DNA of 64,000 nt, taken from NCBI RefSeq assembly GCF_902506295.1, contig NZ_LR733313.1, forward strand, positions 186,001 to 250,000, read 5' to 3'. Below the pieces are notes generated by a model. That model was not told the origin of the DNA. It made no database searches and saw nothing but the letters and a program-made list of their open reading frames with translations. Position 1 is the first letter of the stretch, and each line of letters opens with the position of its first letter. The DNA comes from Luteimonas sp. 9C. Its GTDB lineage: Bacteria; Pseudomonadota; Gammaproteobacteria; Xanthomonadales; Xanthomonadaceae. The position numbers and the translations under genes were made by a program. Positions 30,756-42,415 of this stretch are shown here, one piece after another.

Positions 30756-30841
30756 AACACAGAGGGTCAATGGCTGCGATAGGTTGCACCGATGGAACGC
30801 CGGCGTGCGCGGACGTGTGCCGCCGTCACGCCTCGCCGCGG

Positions 30842-32934
<2,093 letters not shown>

Positions 32935-33012
32935 CCGGCCTGCCGCGCTGCACGTCGCGTCCACATCCCGCGTGGGAGTCTCGCCACTCCCATTCAGGAA
33001 GGAGTGCGGCCC

Positions 33013-33564
33013 ATGAACGACCCCTTGCATCGTCCCGTTGCCCCACCTTTGCAGGATCCGCCGCCGCAGGAGCCGCCGCATAAGGGGTCGAGCCCGCTGG
33101 TCTGGATTCTGCTGCTGGTCGTGCTCGTCGCGCTCGGCTGGTACGCACTGACCCAGCGCGGCACCAGCGAGACCACCACATTGCCGCCCACACCGGTCAT
33201 CGATGATCCGGCTGCGCCGCCGGCGGAGCGCGAACCCACCGCGCGCACCGCGCCACGTTCCGATGCAGCGTCCGCACGTCCGGCAGATCGTGAAGCACGC
33301 CCGGTCGCGCAGCCGGAGATTCCGTATCCGCCTGCCGCGGCGCGCAGCCGGGAAGAGGGTTCGCTGATCCTGCTGGTGCAGGTGGATGCGAACGGCAATG
33401 CCACGGATGTGACGGTGGAAAAGCGCAGCGGCTCACGTGATCTCGACCGCGCCGCGCAGCAGGCCGTGCGCGACTGGAAGTTCGAGCCGGCGATCCAGGG
33501 CGGCAAGCCGACCGCGAGTGCGGTGCGCGTGCCGATCGAGTTCACGCTCCAGGACCCGGGCTGA
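33013..33564 (+). CDS. TonB-family energy transducer protein (second of a tandem pair)
   Basis: A 183-residue paralogue of the preceding gene, 78 nt downstream. It has a Pro-rich cytoplasmic start (PPLQDPPPQEPPHKG), a membrane span (about 28-46, LVWILLLVVLVALGWYALT), a short linker, and a TonB domain (PEIPYPPAAARSREEGSLILLVQVD...VRDWKFEPAIQGGKP, landmarks). Start ATG 33013 is preceded by AGGAAGGAG 8 nt away; a GTG at 33004 is in frame but lies within that Shine-Dalgarno. A strong terminator follows 30 nt after the stop. Confidence 0.82.
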   Translation: MNDPLHRPVAPPLQDPPPQEPPHKGSSPLVWILLLVVLVALGWYALTQRGTSETTTLPPTPVIDDPAAPPAEREPTARTAPRSDAASARPADREARPVAQPEIPYPPAAARSREEGSLILLVQVDANGNATDVTVEKRSGSRDLDRAAQQAVRDWKFEPAIQGGKPTASAVRVPIEFTLQDPG

Positions 33565-33594
33565 TCCAGCCAACTCGAAATGCGCTGAACGCAG

Positions 33595-33626
33595 AACGCC
33601 CGCATCTTTCGGATGCGGGCGTTTTC
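33595..33626 (+). terminator. Intrinsic terminator between the TonB-like pair and aroA
   Basis: CGCCCGCATC (33597-33606), loop TTTCG, GATGCGGGCG (33612-33621) and TTTT. The AA before and TT after the stem can extend it to 12 bp. Ends the TonB-like transcript; being symmetrical, it may also stop readthrough from aroA. Confidence 0.88.
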
Positions 33627-33661
33627 GTATCGGCGATGTGGTGCGCGAACGCGCGTGCCGG

Positions 33662-34975
33662 TCAGCCGTTGCGCAGCGAAAACCCTGCGGTTTGCGCCAG
33701 CTCCAGAAATCCGGGGAACGAGGTCGCGACATTCGCGGTGTCGTCGATGACCACCTCGCCGCGCGAGCGTTGGCCGGCGATCGCGAACGCCATCGCGATG
33801 CGATGGTCGCCGTGGCTGTCGACGCGCCCGCCACCGACGCCATCCGCGCGTCCGGTGATCGTCGCGCCATCCGGCGCTTCCTCGATGTCGACATCGAGCG
33901 CGCGCAGGCCGGCCGCCATCGTCGCGATGCGGTCCGATTCCTTGACGCGCAGTTCGTGCGCGCCGGTCACCCGGGTCGCGCCATGCGCGCAGGCGGCCGC
34001 AATGAACAGCGCCGGAAACTCGTCGATCATGTCCGGCACGTGCTGCTCGGGCACGTCGATGCCGTGCAGCGGTGCGTAACGCACGCGCAGGTCGGCCACC
34101 GGCTCGCCGCCCTCCTCGCCCGCATCGGATTCGACGATATCCGCGCCCATCAGGCGCAACACGTGCAGCAGACCGGTGCGGCGCGGGTTCATGCCGACAC
34201 GGCGCAGCAGCAGGTCGGAACCCGGCACGATCGACGCAGCGACCAGGAAAAACGCCGCCGACGAGAAATCCGCCGGCACCCGCACGTCGGTCGCACGCAG
34301 ACGGTGTCCGCCGCGCAGGCGCGCGATGCCCGGCGCGAAGTCGATCGGCCAGCCGAACGCGGCGAGCATGCGCTCGGTGTAGTCGCGTGTCGGACGGGCT
34401 TCATGCACGACGGTCTCGCCATCGGCATACAGGCCGGCGAGCAGCAGGCAGGACTTCACCTGCGCACTGGCGAGCACGTTGTCGAACGCGATGCCGGTCA
34501 GCGGGGCGCCGCCATGCACATGCAGCGGCGGCACGCCGCCCTCGCCGGTCTCGATACGCGCGCCCATTCGCGCCAGCGGCTCGGTGACCCGGCGCATCGG
34601 TCGCTTCGACAACGACGCATCGCCAACGAGCGTGCTGTCGAATGCCTGTCCTGCGAGCAAGCCCGCGATCAGCCGCATGCCGGTGCCAGCATTGCCGCAG
34701 TCGAGCGGACCGTCGGCCGCGCGCAGGCCGTCGATGCCGACACCGTGCACGATGCGTACGCCCGGCGCCGGCGTCTCGATGTCCACGCCCAGCCGCCTGA
34801 AGATGGCTTCGGTCGCACGCGCGTCCTCGCCTTCGAGAAACCCCTCGATGCGCGAGGTGCCGTCGGCGAGCGCGGCCAGCATGATCGCGCGGTGCGACAC
34901 CGACTTGTCGCCCGGCACCCGTATGTCACCGCGCAGCGGCACCCCCGGCGCCGCGATCCAGGACGCCGCGCTCAC
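33662..34975 (-). CDS. aroA: 3-Phosphoshikimate 1-carboxyvinyltransferase (EPSP synthase)
   Basis: Shikimate pathway enzyme joining shikimate-3-phosphate and PEP. The 437-residue product has the PEP/S3P motifs GDKSVSHRA (N-terminal), NAGTGMRL (about 95-102) and RVKESDRIA with DHRIAMA near the C-terminus. The Gly-rich NAGTG is the class I-type sequence. The start is a GTG at 34975 that overlaps the pheA stop (GTGA), giving [24 protein letters not shown]; longer in-frame starts would lie inside pheA. It is the last gene of the serC-pheA-aroA operon. Confidence 0.96.
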   Translation of the reverse strand: MSAASWIAAPGVPLRGDIRVPGDKSVSHRAIMLAALADGTSRIEGFLEGEDARATEAIFRRLGVDIETPAPGVRIVHGVGIDGLRAADGPLDCGNAGTGMRLIAGLLAGQAFDSTLVGDASLSKRPMRRVTEPLARMGARIETGEGGVPPLHVHGGAPLTGIAFDNVLASAQVKSCLLLAGLYADGETVVHEARPTRDYTERMLAAFGWPIDFAPGIARLRGGHRLRATDVRVPADFSSAAFFLVAASIVPGSDLLLRRVGMNPRRTGLLHVLRLMGADIVESDAGEEGGEPVADLRVRYAPLHGIDVPEQHVPDMIDEFPALFIAAACAHGATRVTGAHELRVKESDRIATMAAGLRALDVDIEEAPDGATITGRADGVGGGRVDSHGDHRIAMAFAIAGQRSRGEVVIDDTANVATSFPGFLELAQTAGFSLRNG

Positions 34976-36147
34976 GGCACGGCGACCGGGTAGGACCCGA
35001 GCACGCGGACCTCGCCGGCGAACGCATCGATCTCGCCCAGTGCATCCTTCAGCGGCGATTCGTCGACGTGGCCGTTGACCTCGATGAAGAACGCGTACTG
35101 CCAAAGCGCACCGTGCGCGGGGCGCGATTCGATGCGGTTCATGCTGATGTCGCGACGCGCCAGCGGCTCGAGAATGCGGTACAGCGCGCCCGGCTGGTCG
35201 CGGATGAACACCATCAGCGAGGTGCGGTCGTTGCCCGACGTCGGGAACGCGCCGCGGCCGATCACCAGGAAGCGCGTGGTGTTGTCGCTGCGGTCCTCGA
35301 TCGGGCCGGCCAGCACCTGCATGCCGTAGACGTGCGCAGCGTTCTCGCCGGCGATCGCCGCCGCGTCATCGGACTTCTTCGCCCGGCGCACGGCCTCGGC
35401 ATTGCTAACCACCGCGTGTTTCTCCACGCCCGGCAGGTTCTCGCGCAGCCACTGCTTGCACTGCGCCAGCGACAGGCCGTGCGAATACACGCGCTCGATG
35501 TCCTCGATACGACCCGTGCGCGACAGCAGGTACTGGTGCACGCGCAACTCGACCTCGCCGCATATCTTCAGCGGCGAGGTCAGGAACATGTCGAGGGTCG
35601 ACTGGATCGTGCCCTGCCCCGAGTTCTCGACCGGCACCACGCCGAAGTCGGCATTGCCGGCCGCCACCTCGTCGAAGACTTCCTCGATGCTCGCCAGTGG
35701 CAGACCCTTGGCCGAGTGGCCGAACTGCTTGTGCACGGCCTGCTGGGAGAACGTGCCTTCCGGGCCGAGGTAGCCGATTTTCAGCGGCTCCTGCTGGGCG
35801 AGACAGGCCGACATGATCTCGCGGAACAGGCGTACGAGCTCGGTGTCCGACAGCGGACCGTCGTTGCGGTCGACGACGCGCCGCAGCACCTGTGCTTCGC
35901 GCTCGGGCCGGTAGTAATCGACTGCCGCGGCGAGCTTGCCCTTGGCCTTGCCGACCTGGCGCGCGAACTGCGCGCGCTCGGCGATCAGCGTCTGGATCTG
36001 GTGGTCGATGCCGTCGATCTGCGCGCGCACCGCATCGAGGTTCGGCTTGGCGACGCCTGCCGTTGCAGCGGCCTTCACCGCGTCGACCTGCTGGGCGGGC
36101 GGCTTCTTCGTCCGCGCGGCCGACACCTTCTTCTTCGAATCAACCAT
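34972..36147 (-). CDS. pheA: Bifunctional chorismate mutase/prephenate dehydratase
   Basis: Makes phenylpyruvate from chorismate. The 391 residues have a Lys/Ala-rich N-terminal extension (about 1-30), a chorismate mutase helix bundle (about 35-125; [22 protein letters not shown]-type region), the dehydratase domain ([15 protein letters not shown]; the catalytic Thr region NTTRFLVIG) and a C-terminal ACT domain ([17 protein letters not shown]) for phenylalanine feedback, including the ESRP motif. The start at 36147 overlaps the serC end by 8 nt, and the stop overlaps aroA, so all three are coupled. Confidence 0.96.
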   Translation of the reverse strand: MVDSKKKVSAARTKKPPAQQVDAVKAAATAGVAKPNLDAVRAQIDGIDHQIQTLIAERAQFARQVGKAKGKLAAAVDYYRPEREAQVLRRVVDRNDGPLSDTELVRLFREIMSACLAQQEPLKIGYLGPEGTFSQQAVHKQFGHSAKGLPLASIEEVFDEVAAGNADFGVVPVENSGQGTIQSTLDMFLTSPLKICGEVELRVHQYLLSRTGRIEDIERVYSHGLSLAQCKQWLRENLPGVEKHAVVSNAEAVRRAKKSDDAAAIAGENAAHVYGMQVLAGPIEDRSDNTTRFLVIGRGAFPTSGNDRTSLMVFIRDQPGALYRILEPLARRDISMNRIESRPAHGALWQYAFFIEVNGHVDESPLKDALGEIDAFAGEVRVLGSYPVAVP

Positions 36148-37240
36148 GGGTCTTCTGGAAATCCTGCATGTACGCCACGAGAGCACGGACACCGTCGACC
36201 GGCATCGCGTTGTAGATGGACGCGCGCATGCCGCCGAGCACGCGATGGCCCTTGAGGCCGATCAGGCCCGCCTCGCGCGCGCCGTCGAGGAACGCGGCAT
36301 TGCGCGCTTCGTCGGCGAGGAAGAACGGCACGTTCATGCGCGAACGCACGGCGGCGTCGATGTCGTTGCGGTAGAAGCCGCCGGACTCGTCGATCGCGGC
36401 ATAGAGCAAGGCGGACTTCTGGTCGCTGCGGCGGTTGAATTCCGCGGTGCCGCCTTCGTCGAGCATCCAGCGGAATACCAGGCCGGCCACGTACCAGTTC
36501 CAGGTCGGCGGCGTGTTGAGCATCGAGTCGTTGGCGAGCTGCGCGCCGTAATTGAAGATCTCGGCACGCGGCTGGCCGGCGCGCTCGAGCAGATCGCGGC
36601 GCACGATGACGACCGAAATGCCGACCGGCCCGAGATTCTTCTGCGCACCGGCGTAGATCACGCCGTAGCGCGAGATGTCGATCGGTTCGGACGCGATGCT
36701 GGAACTGAAATCGGCGAACAGCGGCACGTTGCCGGTATCGGGCGCGGGCTCGCCCCACGCCGGCCGATACTCGACGCCGTGGATCGTCTCGTTCGCGGTG
36801 ATGTGCACGTACGCCGCGCCCGGCGTCAGTCGCCAGGATTCGCGGGCGGGAATCATGCGGTAGCCGTCGGCCTCGCCGCTCGCGGCGACATTCACCGACA
36901 CCGCCGGTGTGAGCTGCTTGAGCGCGGTCTTGCCCCAGTGGCCGGTGACGACGTAATCGACGGTGTCGCCCTGGTTCGCGAAGTTCAGCGGCAGCAGTGC
37001 CTGCGCCGTCGTCGCACCGCCGGGCAGGAACAGGACGGCATAGTCATCCGGCACACCGAGCAGCGTGCGAAGATCGGCTTCGGCGCGTGTGGCGACCTCC
37101 ATGAACTCCGGTCCGCGGTGGCTCATCTCGACGATCGACGCGCCCGCGCTTCCCCACTCCAGCATGTCCGCCTGTGCCTGTTTCAGCACGCTTTCAGGCA
37201 GGGCGGCCGGTCCCGGGGCAAAGTTGTACGCACGCGCCAT
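36140..37240 (-). CDS. serC: Phosphoserine aminotransferase
   Basis: PLP enzyme of serine and pyridoxine synthesis. The 366-residue product has [14 protein letters not shown] at the start, the substrate/PLP blocks [10 protein letters not shown] and GHWGKTA, and the PLP lysine in [10 protein letters not shown]. The ATG at 37240 gives [11 protein letters not shown], the conserved beginning; the in-frame extension to 37327 is not conserved. First gene of serC-pheA-aroA; the next gene upstream, msrP, is divergent. Confidence 0.97.
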   Translation of the reverse strand: MARAYNFAPGPAALPESVLKQAQADMLEWGSAGASIVEMSHRGPEFMEVATRAEADLRTLLGVPDDYAVLFLPGGATTAQALLPLNFANQGDTVDYVVTGHWGKTALKQLTPAVSVNVAASGEADGYRMIPARESWRLTPGAAYVHITANETIHGVEYRPAWGEPAPDTGNVPLFADFSSSIASEPIDISRYGVIYAGAQKNLGPVGISVVIVRRDLLERAGQPRAEIFNYGAQLANDSMLNTPPTWNWYVAGLVFRWMLDEGGTAEFNRRSDQKSALLYAAIDESGGFYRNDIDAAVRSRMNVPFFLADEARNAAFLDGAREAGLIGLKGHRVLGGMRASIYNAMPVDGVRALVAYMQDFQKTHG

Positions 37241-37374
37241 TCTGATCACTCCACGGAACGGATTTCGGAGGCGGCCAGTATGCCGCAGCGCAACAGTTTG
37301 ACGTGCATCCGATGGTTGCGCTGGCAACGTATGTCACTGGTCTACAACAGGCGCGTCGCGCCGAGGAGCTCCAC

Positions 37375-38343
37375 ATGTCATTGCGCGATGCGTTGCGGAT
37401 ACGGGAGTCCGAAATCACCGACGAAGCCGTCTATCGCGACCGGCGACGCCTGCTGGCCCTGATGGCCGCCGCGCCTGCGTTGTCGCTGGCGGGATGCGCC
37501 GAAGCCGAGCCGCCGCCGGCGTCGACCACGCGGGTCACGCCCGCGCAGGCACGTAGCGGTTTCCGCACCGACGAGCCGCTGACGCGCTTCGAGGACATCA
37601 CCAGCTACAACAACTTCTACGAGTTCGGCACCGGCAAGGGCGATCCGTCGAGCGCGGCGAAGACACTGCGCACCTCGCCGTGGACGGTCGAGGTCGGTGG
37701 CGAGTGCGCCAAGCCGGGCCGCGTGTCCTTCGAGGATCTGCTGCGCGGCGTCGCCAGCGAGGAACGCATCTACCGCCTGCGCTGCGTGGAGGGCTGGTCG
37801 ATGGTGATTCCGTGGAGCGGCGTGCCGCTGGCGTCGGTGCTGCGGAAGTTCGAACCGAATTCGAAGGCCAAGTTCGTCGCCTTCACCACGCTGGCCGACC
37901 GCGAGCAGATGCCCGGCCTGCGCTTCCGCTCGATCAACTGGCCCTATCGCGAGGGGCTGCGCATCGACGAAGCGATGAACCCCCTCGCCTTCCTCGCCAC
38001 CGGCCTGTACGGCAAGCCGCTGCCGCAGCAGAACGGGGCACCGCTGCGACTGGTCGTGCCGTGGAAGTACGGCTTCAAGAGCATCAAGTCGATTGTCGCG
38101 ATCCGTTTTGTCGAACGCATGCCCAGCACCGCGTGGAACGATCTGCAGCCGTCGGAGTACGGCTTCTTCAGCAACGTCAATCCGGCGGTCGATCATCCGC
38201 GCTGGAGCCAGAAGACCGAGCGGCGTATCGCAGGCACCGTCAACCGTCTGCGCGCCAATCGCATCGACACACAGCCGTTCAACGGCTATGCGGACCAGGT
38301 CGCTTCGCTCTATTCGGGCATGGATCTGCGCAAGTGGTACTGA
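37375..38343 (+). CDS. msrP: Protein-methionine-sulfoxide reductase catalytic subunit MsrP
   Basis: Periplasmic molybdopterin enzyme (YedY family) that repairs oxidised methionines in envelope proteins. The 322-residue product starts with a Tat-type signal ([21 protein letters not shown], with the twin-arginine motif and also a Cys at the cleavage region). The sulfite-oxidase-type fold follows, with [12 protein letters not shown] and the molybdenum-ligand Cys in [11 protein letters not shown]. The start at 37375 has GAGGAG 6 nt upstream. It overlaps msrQ by 10 nt, so the reductase and its heme partner are made together. Confidence 0.94.
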   Translation: MSLRDALRIRESEITDEAVYRDRRRLLALMAAAPALSLAGCAEAEPPPASTTRVTPAQARSGFRTDEPLTRFEDITSYNNFYEFGTGKGDPSSAAKTLRTSPWTVEVGGECAKPGRVSFEDLLRGVASEERIYRLRCVEGWSMVIPWSGVPLASVLRKFEPNSKAKFVAFTTLADREQMPGLRFRSINWPYREGLRIDEAMNPLAFLATGLYGKPLPQQNGAPLRLVVPWKYGFKSIKSIVAIRFVERMPSTAWNDLQPSEYGFFSNVNPAVDHPRWSQKTERRIAGTVNRLRANRIDTQPFNGYADQVASLYSGMDLRKWY

Positions 38344-39026
38344 AGGCCGGACCTGCGGCACGCCCGGCGCGGCCCTCGACGCCGGCCGGCGTTGTTGCCG
38401 CGAAAGCGCTGGTGCATCTGCTGTGCCTGGCGCCGCTGGCGTGGCTGGGCTGGCGGGTGTGGCAGGTGCTGGGCGGCACGAACTTCGACGTGCTGGGCGC
38501 CGAGCCCGTGGTCACGATCGAACACGAGCTCGGCATCGGTGCGCTGCGCCTGCTGCTCATCACCCTGGCGATCACGCCGCTGCGCCAGCTCACCGGCTGG
38601 GCGACGGCGCTGCGGTTCCGGCGCATGCTCGGGCTGTACGCGTTCGTCTATGCGAGCCTGCATTTCGGCGTGTGGCTGGCGCTGGATCTGGTCGGTGATC
38701 TGTCACAGGTGGCAACCGAGATCGCGCGCCGCCCCTTCATCACGGTGGGCTTCCTCGCATGGCTGCTGCTGGTGCCGCTCGCGGCCACCTCGACCAAGGG
38801 CTGGATGCGCCGTCTGGGCCGCAGGTGGGGCCAGCTGCACAAGGCGATCTACGCGATCGCCGCGCTGGCCGTCTTGCATTTCTGGTGGATCGTGAAATCC
38901 GACTGGCGCGAGCCCGCGCTGTATGCGGCCATCCTCGCAGCCCTGCTGGGCTGGCGTGTCTGGAAGGCCGTCCAGAAGAAGCGCCTGGTCAGCGCGAACG
39001 TCCGCGCCGCGCCGCCCACACGATGA
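38334..39026 (+). CDS. msrQ: Heme membrane subunit MsrQ
   Basis: Inner-membrane heme b protein that passes electrons from the quinone pool or a flavin reductase to MsrP. The 230 residues have about six spans, with heme-ligand histidines in [12 protein letters not shown] and [11 protein letters not shown] and the conserved [15 protein letters not shown] loop. The GTG start at 38334 overlaps the msrP stop by 10 nt; a CTG at 38340 is an alternative. The 3' end overlaps a small gene on the opposite strand. Confidence 0.9.
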   Translation: MVLKAGPAARPARPSTPAGVVAAKALVHLLCLAPLAWLGWRVWQVLGGTNFDVLGAEPVVTIEHELGIGALRLLLITLAITPLRQLTGWATALRFRRMLGLYAFVYASLHFGVWLALDLVGDLSQVATEIARRPFITVGFLAWLLLVPLAATSTKGWMRRLGRRWGQLHKAIYAIAALAVLHFWWIVKSDWREPALYAAILAALLGWRVWKAVQKKRLVSANVRAAPPTR

Positions 39027-39102
39027 GCCCGATCACAGCGATCATCGGCAGCGCGACGACGCCGAGCAGAATGATCAAGTGCCAGATGCTGAAACTTCCC
39101 AT
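38989..39102 (-). CDS. 37-residue membrane peptide with TatA-like N-terminus
   Basis: ATG at 39102 with GGAGGT 7 nt upstream, encoding MGSFSIWHLIILLGVVALPMI-, one hydrophobic helix (about residues 8-29) and a basic tail (WAARRGRSR). The first eight residues are those of TatA (MGSFSIWH), but the amphipathic helix of a functional TatA is missing. The last 38 nt lie antisense to the end of msrQ. It is 26 nt downstream of the FHA gene on the same strand, so it is probably cotranscribed with it. The very good Shine-Dalgarno and clean helix argue for a real gene; the function is unknown. Confidence 0.68.
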   Translation of the reverse strand: MGSFSIWHLIILLGVVALPMIAVIGLIVWAARRGRSR

Positions 39103-39128
39103 GGTGTGACCTCCAGTGTCGTGATGCC

Positions 39129-39929
39129 TCAGGCGGCGCCGAACAGCAACAGTACGCTGAGCAGACCCGCGAGCACGACCGCCGCGAACAGCAGCCAGGG
39201 CAGCGGCAGGCCGCCGCTGCTCGAATCGGACGTGGCGTCGGCCAGCGGCAGGGGTTCGGGCGTGCGGTCGTAGCCCGCGCTGCGTCCGGCGCGCGCGGGG
39301 GCCTCGACGACGAAGCGATGGTGGGCATCGAACACGACCTGGTCACCGGCCTGCAGCACGCCATCACGTGTCGATTCGCCATTGACCACGCTGCCGTCGG
39401 CCGAGCCGAGATCGGTCAGCTGCACCATGCTGCCGACGCGCTCCAGGCGTGCATGCCGGTCGGCGAAGCCCGGTTCGTCGATGCGGATGTCGGCGTCGGC
39501 ATGACGGCCGACCAGACGCGGGCGATCGAGCGTGAAACTGCGGCCGTGATAGCGGCCGCCGACCCCACGCAGCACGATCCGGGGATCCGCGTCGCCGTCA
39601 GTGCCGTCGGTCGCGTCGGCGGCCGTGATCGACGCGAGCGGTGCCGTCGACACCAGCCGGAGTTCCTGCCCGTCGACGAAGATCGCGTCGCCGGTCCGCA
39701 GCATCGCCATGCGCCGCACCTGGCGGCCGTTGACGTGCACGCCCTGCACGCCCTCGGCGACCGTCAGCCACACGCCGCGGCGATCGACACAGAAACGCAC
39801 GCTCGGCGCTCCGCCGTCCGTTACCGGGGCCAGAGCGCCCGCGCGTCCACGACCGATGCCGTGCACGCCGATGTCGAGCGGCAGTTCGGGTTCGTCGGGC
39901 GTGGGGAATCGCAGCTTGAGCGCAGTCAT
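39129..39929 (-). CDS. FHA-domain protein with C-terminal membrane anchor
   Basis: A 266-residue protein. The first half (about 1-95) looks like a degenerate FHA-type beta sandwich (VHVNGRQVRRMAMLRTGDAIFVDGQ). The second (about 115-215) is a clearer FHA domain: RLVGRHADADIRID, ADRHARLE, GSADGSVVNGES. The phosphothreonine-binding Ser of the SRxH motif is replaced by Ala (FADRHA), so phosphopeptide binding may be weakened. The C-terminal span (LPLPWLLFAAVVLAGLLSVLLLFGAA) anchors it. The start at 39929 gives MTALKLRFP. No kinase or phosphatase gene is adjacent. Confidence 0.82.
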   Translation of the reverse strand: MTALKLRFPTPDEPELPLDIGVHGIGRGRAGALAPVTDGGAPSVRFCVDRRGVWLTVAEGVQGVHVNGRQVRRMAMLRTGDAIFVDGQELRLVSTAPLASITAADATDGTDGDADPRIVLRGVGGRYHGRSFTLDRPRLVGRHADADIRIDEPGFADRHARLERVGSMVQLTDLGSADGSVVNGESTRDGVLQAGDQVVFDAHHRFVVEAPARAGRSAGYDRTPEPLPLADATSDSSSGGLPLPWLLFAAVVLAGLLSVLLLFGAA

Positions 39930-40034
39930 GCGGCGGCAATCTAGCACGAGCCCGCGCGGCTGCACGCGCCATCACTTGGTCACCGCGCGCGGTGGACGCA
40001 CAATGCGCGCTCACGACAACGCGCGGAGCCCTGC

Positions 40035-40307
40035 ATGGCTGGTATCGACATCACCCATCCCCACTCGCTGCCGCCGGCCAAGGCCCGCACCGCGGTCGAG
40101 GCCGTCGCGAAGAAGCTCTCCGAGCGCTTCGACATGCAGTACAGCTGGGACGGCGACACGCTGAACTTCAGCCGCTCGGGCGTGGACGGCGCGATCGCGC
40201 TGCTGCCGCAGAGCCTGCACGTCACCGCCAAGCTCGGCTTCCTGCTGTCGGCGATGCAGGGCCCCATCGAGGCGGAGATCCGCCGAGTGTTGTCCGAGAA
40301 GTTCTGA
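40035..40307 (+). CDS. Polyhydroxyalkanoic-acid-system family protein
   Basis: A 90-residue cytoplasmic protein (MAGIDITHPHSLPPAKARTA... then RFDMQYSWDGDTLNFSRSG and LLPQSLHVTAKLGFLLSAMQGPI; landmarks) that matches the small PHA-granule-region family (PF09650 type) found beside phasin genes. The fold is likely a START-like or SRPBCC-like small domain. It lies 2.1 kb before the phasin gene at 42416, which supports a storage-granule role, but no PHA synthase is in the window. Confidence 0.78.
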   Translation: MAGIDITHPHSLPPAKARTAVEAVAKKLSERFDMQYSWDGDTLNFSRSGVDGAIALLPQSLHVTAKLGFLLSAMQGPIEAEIRRVLSEKF

Positions 40308-40308
40308 G

Positions 40309-41028
40309 CTAGTCGTCGAGCGCGTACGGCGCGGGGTGTCCGGCGAGCAGACGCCGCGACACTTCGCCCTCGTCCCGCTCGATCTCCGCGACGAACGCAT
40401 CCGGGTCGCCCAGCGCCTCGAACGCGGCGTAGCCGCGCTCCAGAAATCCCTGCAGCTCGGTCAGGCCCGCCAGCCGGGCCGGGCCTCGCGAGAACGCGAG
40501 CAGCGCGGAGACGCCGCGCATCTTCAGAGCCTTGCCGAAGCCGCGCCCCACGCGCCCGATCAGGCGCACCTGACGTCTGCGCAACCCTGCACGGCCGACC
40601 GCCCGATACGCCTCGGCGTACAGCGCATCGTCGAGCCTGCGCCGGCGTGGCGCCAGCCGCTGCAACGCATCGACCATGTGCAGGTCCAGCGCCTGGCTCA
40701 GCGCTCCGAGTTCGATCGCATCCGCCACCGTGGCGAGCAGGGGCGCGGGCAGCAGTCGGCGCATCGTCGGCAGGACGCGCGCGATGTCCGCATCACGCCG
40801 GGTGAAATCGCGATCGCCGTAGACGTCGCCGAGGAAGAAGTTCGCCGCCGGCGCACGCGCGGGGTCCTCGAGAAAATGCGCGAAACTGACCCGCAGCCGC
40901 GCGGCTTGCCAGCGGCGCAGTTCGGCCAGCCAGTGCGAGCGGGCACGCGGGTCGAAGTCCGGATCGTGCAGGGCCTGGTGCCACGCCAGCCGTCGCGCGA
41001 GGCGGGCGGAAATGTCGGATGCCGTCAT
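40309..41028 (-). CDS. Conserved hypothetical protein with FFLGDVYG motif
   Basis: A 239-residue, mostly helical, Arg-rich protein without signal peptide. The block AANFFLGDVYGDRDFTRRDADIARV (landmark, about residues 62-86) is the hallmark of a xanthomonad-rich family whose members usually read FFLxDLYG. No catalytic motif is recognised. It ends 2 nt from the stop of the PHA-system gene on the opposite strand and is divergent from the patatin gene. Confidence 0.75.
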   Translation of the reverse strand: MTASDISARLARRLAWHQALHDPDFDPRARSHWLAELRRWQAARLRVSFAHFLEDPARAPAANFFLGDVYGDRDFTRRDADIARVLPTMRRLLPAPLLATVADAIELGALSQALDLHMVDALQRLAPRRRRLDDALYAEAYRAVGRAGLRRRQVRLIGRVGRGFGKALKMRGVSALLAFSRGPARLAGLTELQGFLERGYAAFEALGDPDAFVAEIERDEGEVSRRLLAGHPAPYALDD

Positions 41029-41114
41029 CGGCGCATCTTCGGTGCTCGCCGCGTCTGGAGCAATCCTTCAACACCGGCTCGCTAGACTCGGCGGACCCAT
41101 CTGCAGGCCACGCC

Positions 41115-42344
41115 ATGCTGTCGTTGCATCCCGCCCGGCACCGTCGCACACGCACGTCGACCCGCGCGCCGAAGATCGGCCTGGCCATCGCTGGCGGCGG
41201 TCCCATCGGCGCCATGTACGAACTCGGCGCGCTGCGGGCGCTCGACGAAGCGCTCGACGGCCTCGACCTGACCCGGCTCGACAGCTACGTGGGCATCAGC
41301 AGCGGCGCATTTCTCGCCGCGGGGCTCGCCAACCGCCTCGATGTCGAAGAGATGTGCCGCGCGTTCATCACCGGCGACAGCGACGATCTGGCGTTCCGGG
41401 CCGAGGATTTCCTGCGTCCGGCCTTCGGCGAGTACGCGCGCCGCATCGGCGGGTTGCCGCGGTTGGCGCTGGACTGGAGCCGTGCGCTGCTGCCGGGCGC
41501 GACCCGGCCGGCGCTGTTCGGTGGCGCCGTGCCGACCGGCGTGTTCGACAACCGCGGCGTCGAGCGCTTCCTGGCCGACGTGTTCTCGCGCCGCGGGCGC
41601 AGCAACGATTTCCGCGCACTCGAGGCCGCGTTGCACGTGGTGGCGGTGGACCTCGACAGTGGCGAGGCCACGGTGTTCGGCAGCGAGGATCACGCGAAAG
41701 TACCGATCTCGCGCGCGGTGCAGGCCAGCGCTGCCCTGCCCGGCCTGTATCCGCCGGTGCGCATCGACGGCCGCGACTATGTCGATGGCGCGCTGCGGCG
41801 GACAATGCATGCGTCCGTCGTGCTGGAGCGCGACATCGACCTCATGCTGGGCCTCAATCCGCTGGTGCCCTACAGCGACCGTCCGGACGGCGCCGCACCG
41901 CGCAGGCGCCGCAGTCGTCCCCTTGCCGATGGCGGGCTGCCGGCGGTGCTCTCGCAGACCTTCCGCACCCTGCTGCAATCCCGCATGCAGGTCGGGCTGG
42001 CGAAGTACGCGCAGCAATACCCGGACGTGGACCAGCTGGTGTTCGAACCCGGCGAAGGGGCCTCGGAACTGTTCTTCCTCAACGCCTTCAGCTTTTCCAC
42101 CCGGCACCGGGTGTGCGCGCTCGGCTACCGGCAGACACTCGATGATCTGCACGCGCGCGAAGCCGAGCTCGCGCCGGTACTGGGCGCGCACGGCATCCGC
42201 CTGCGCCCGGACATCGTCGCCGACCTCGAACGCACCCTGCTCGACGGCCTGCCGCCGCGACGCACCCGGCGGACCGAAACCACGGCCCGCCTGCACCGCG
42301 CGCTCGACGACGTCGAGCGCCTGATCGACACGCCACCGCGCTGA
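41115..42344 (+). CDS. Patatin-like phospholipase
   Basis: A 409-residue serine acyl hydrolase of the patatin/RssA type. The oxyanion loop is GGGPIGAMYELGAL (about residues 23-36), the nucleophile elbow GISSG follows (about 60-64), and the catalytic Asp is in DYVDGALRR (about 224-228). There is no signal peptide, so it probably acts on cytoplasmic or inner-leaflet lipids. The start at 41115 is preceded by a TAGACT hexamer at 41093 and only ~10 nt of leader; the longer frame overlaps the divergent gene. Its neighbours are a PHA-system protein and a phasin, so granule or membrane lipid turnover is a reasonable guess. Confidence 0.88.
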   Translation: MLSLHPARHRRTRTSTRAPKIGLAIAGGGPIGAMYELGALRALDEALDGLDLTRLDSYVGISSGAFLAAGLANRLDVEEMCRAFITGDSDDLAFRAEDFLRPAFGEYARRIGGLPRLALDWSRALLPGATRPALFGGAVPTGVFDNRGVERFLADVFSRRGRSNDFRALEAALHVVAVDLDSGEATVFGSEDHAKVPISRAVQASAALPGLYPPVRIDGRDYVDGALRRTMHASVVLERDIDLMLGLNPLVPYSDRPDGAAPRRRRSRPLADGGLPAVLSQTFRTLLQSRMQVGLAKYAQQYPDVDQLVFEPGEGASELFFLNAFSFSTRHRVCALGYRQTLDDLHAREAELAPVLGAHGIRLRPDIVADLERTLLDGLPPRRTRRTETTARLHRALDDVERLIDTPPR

Positions 42345-42415
42345 GCGATGGTGTGAAAACTCTAGATCGCGGCACGAGGCTGCGATCGTCCTGTCCACCA
42401 CGTCCGGAGACACCG

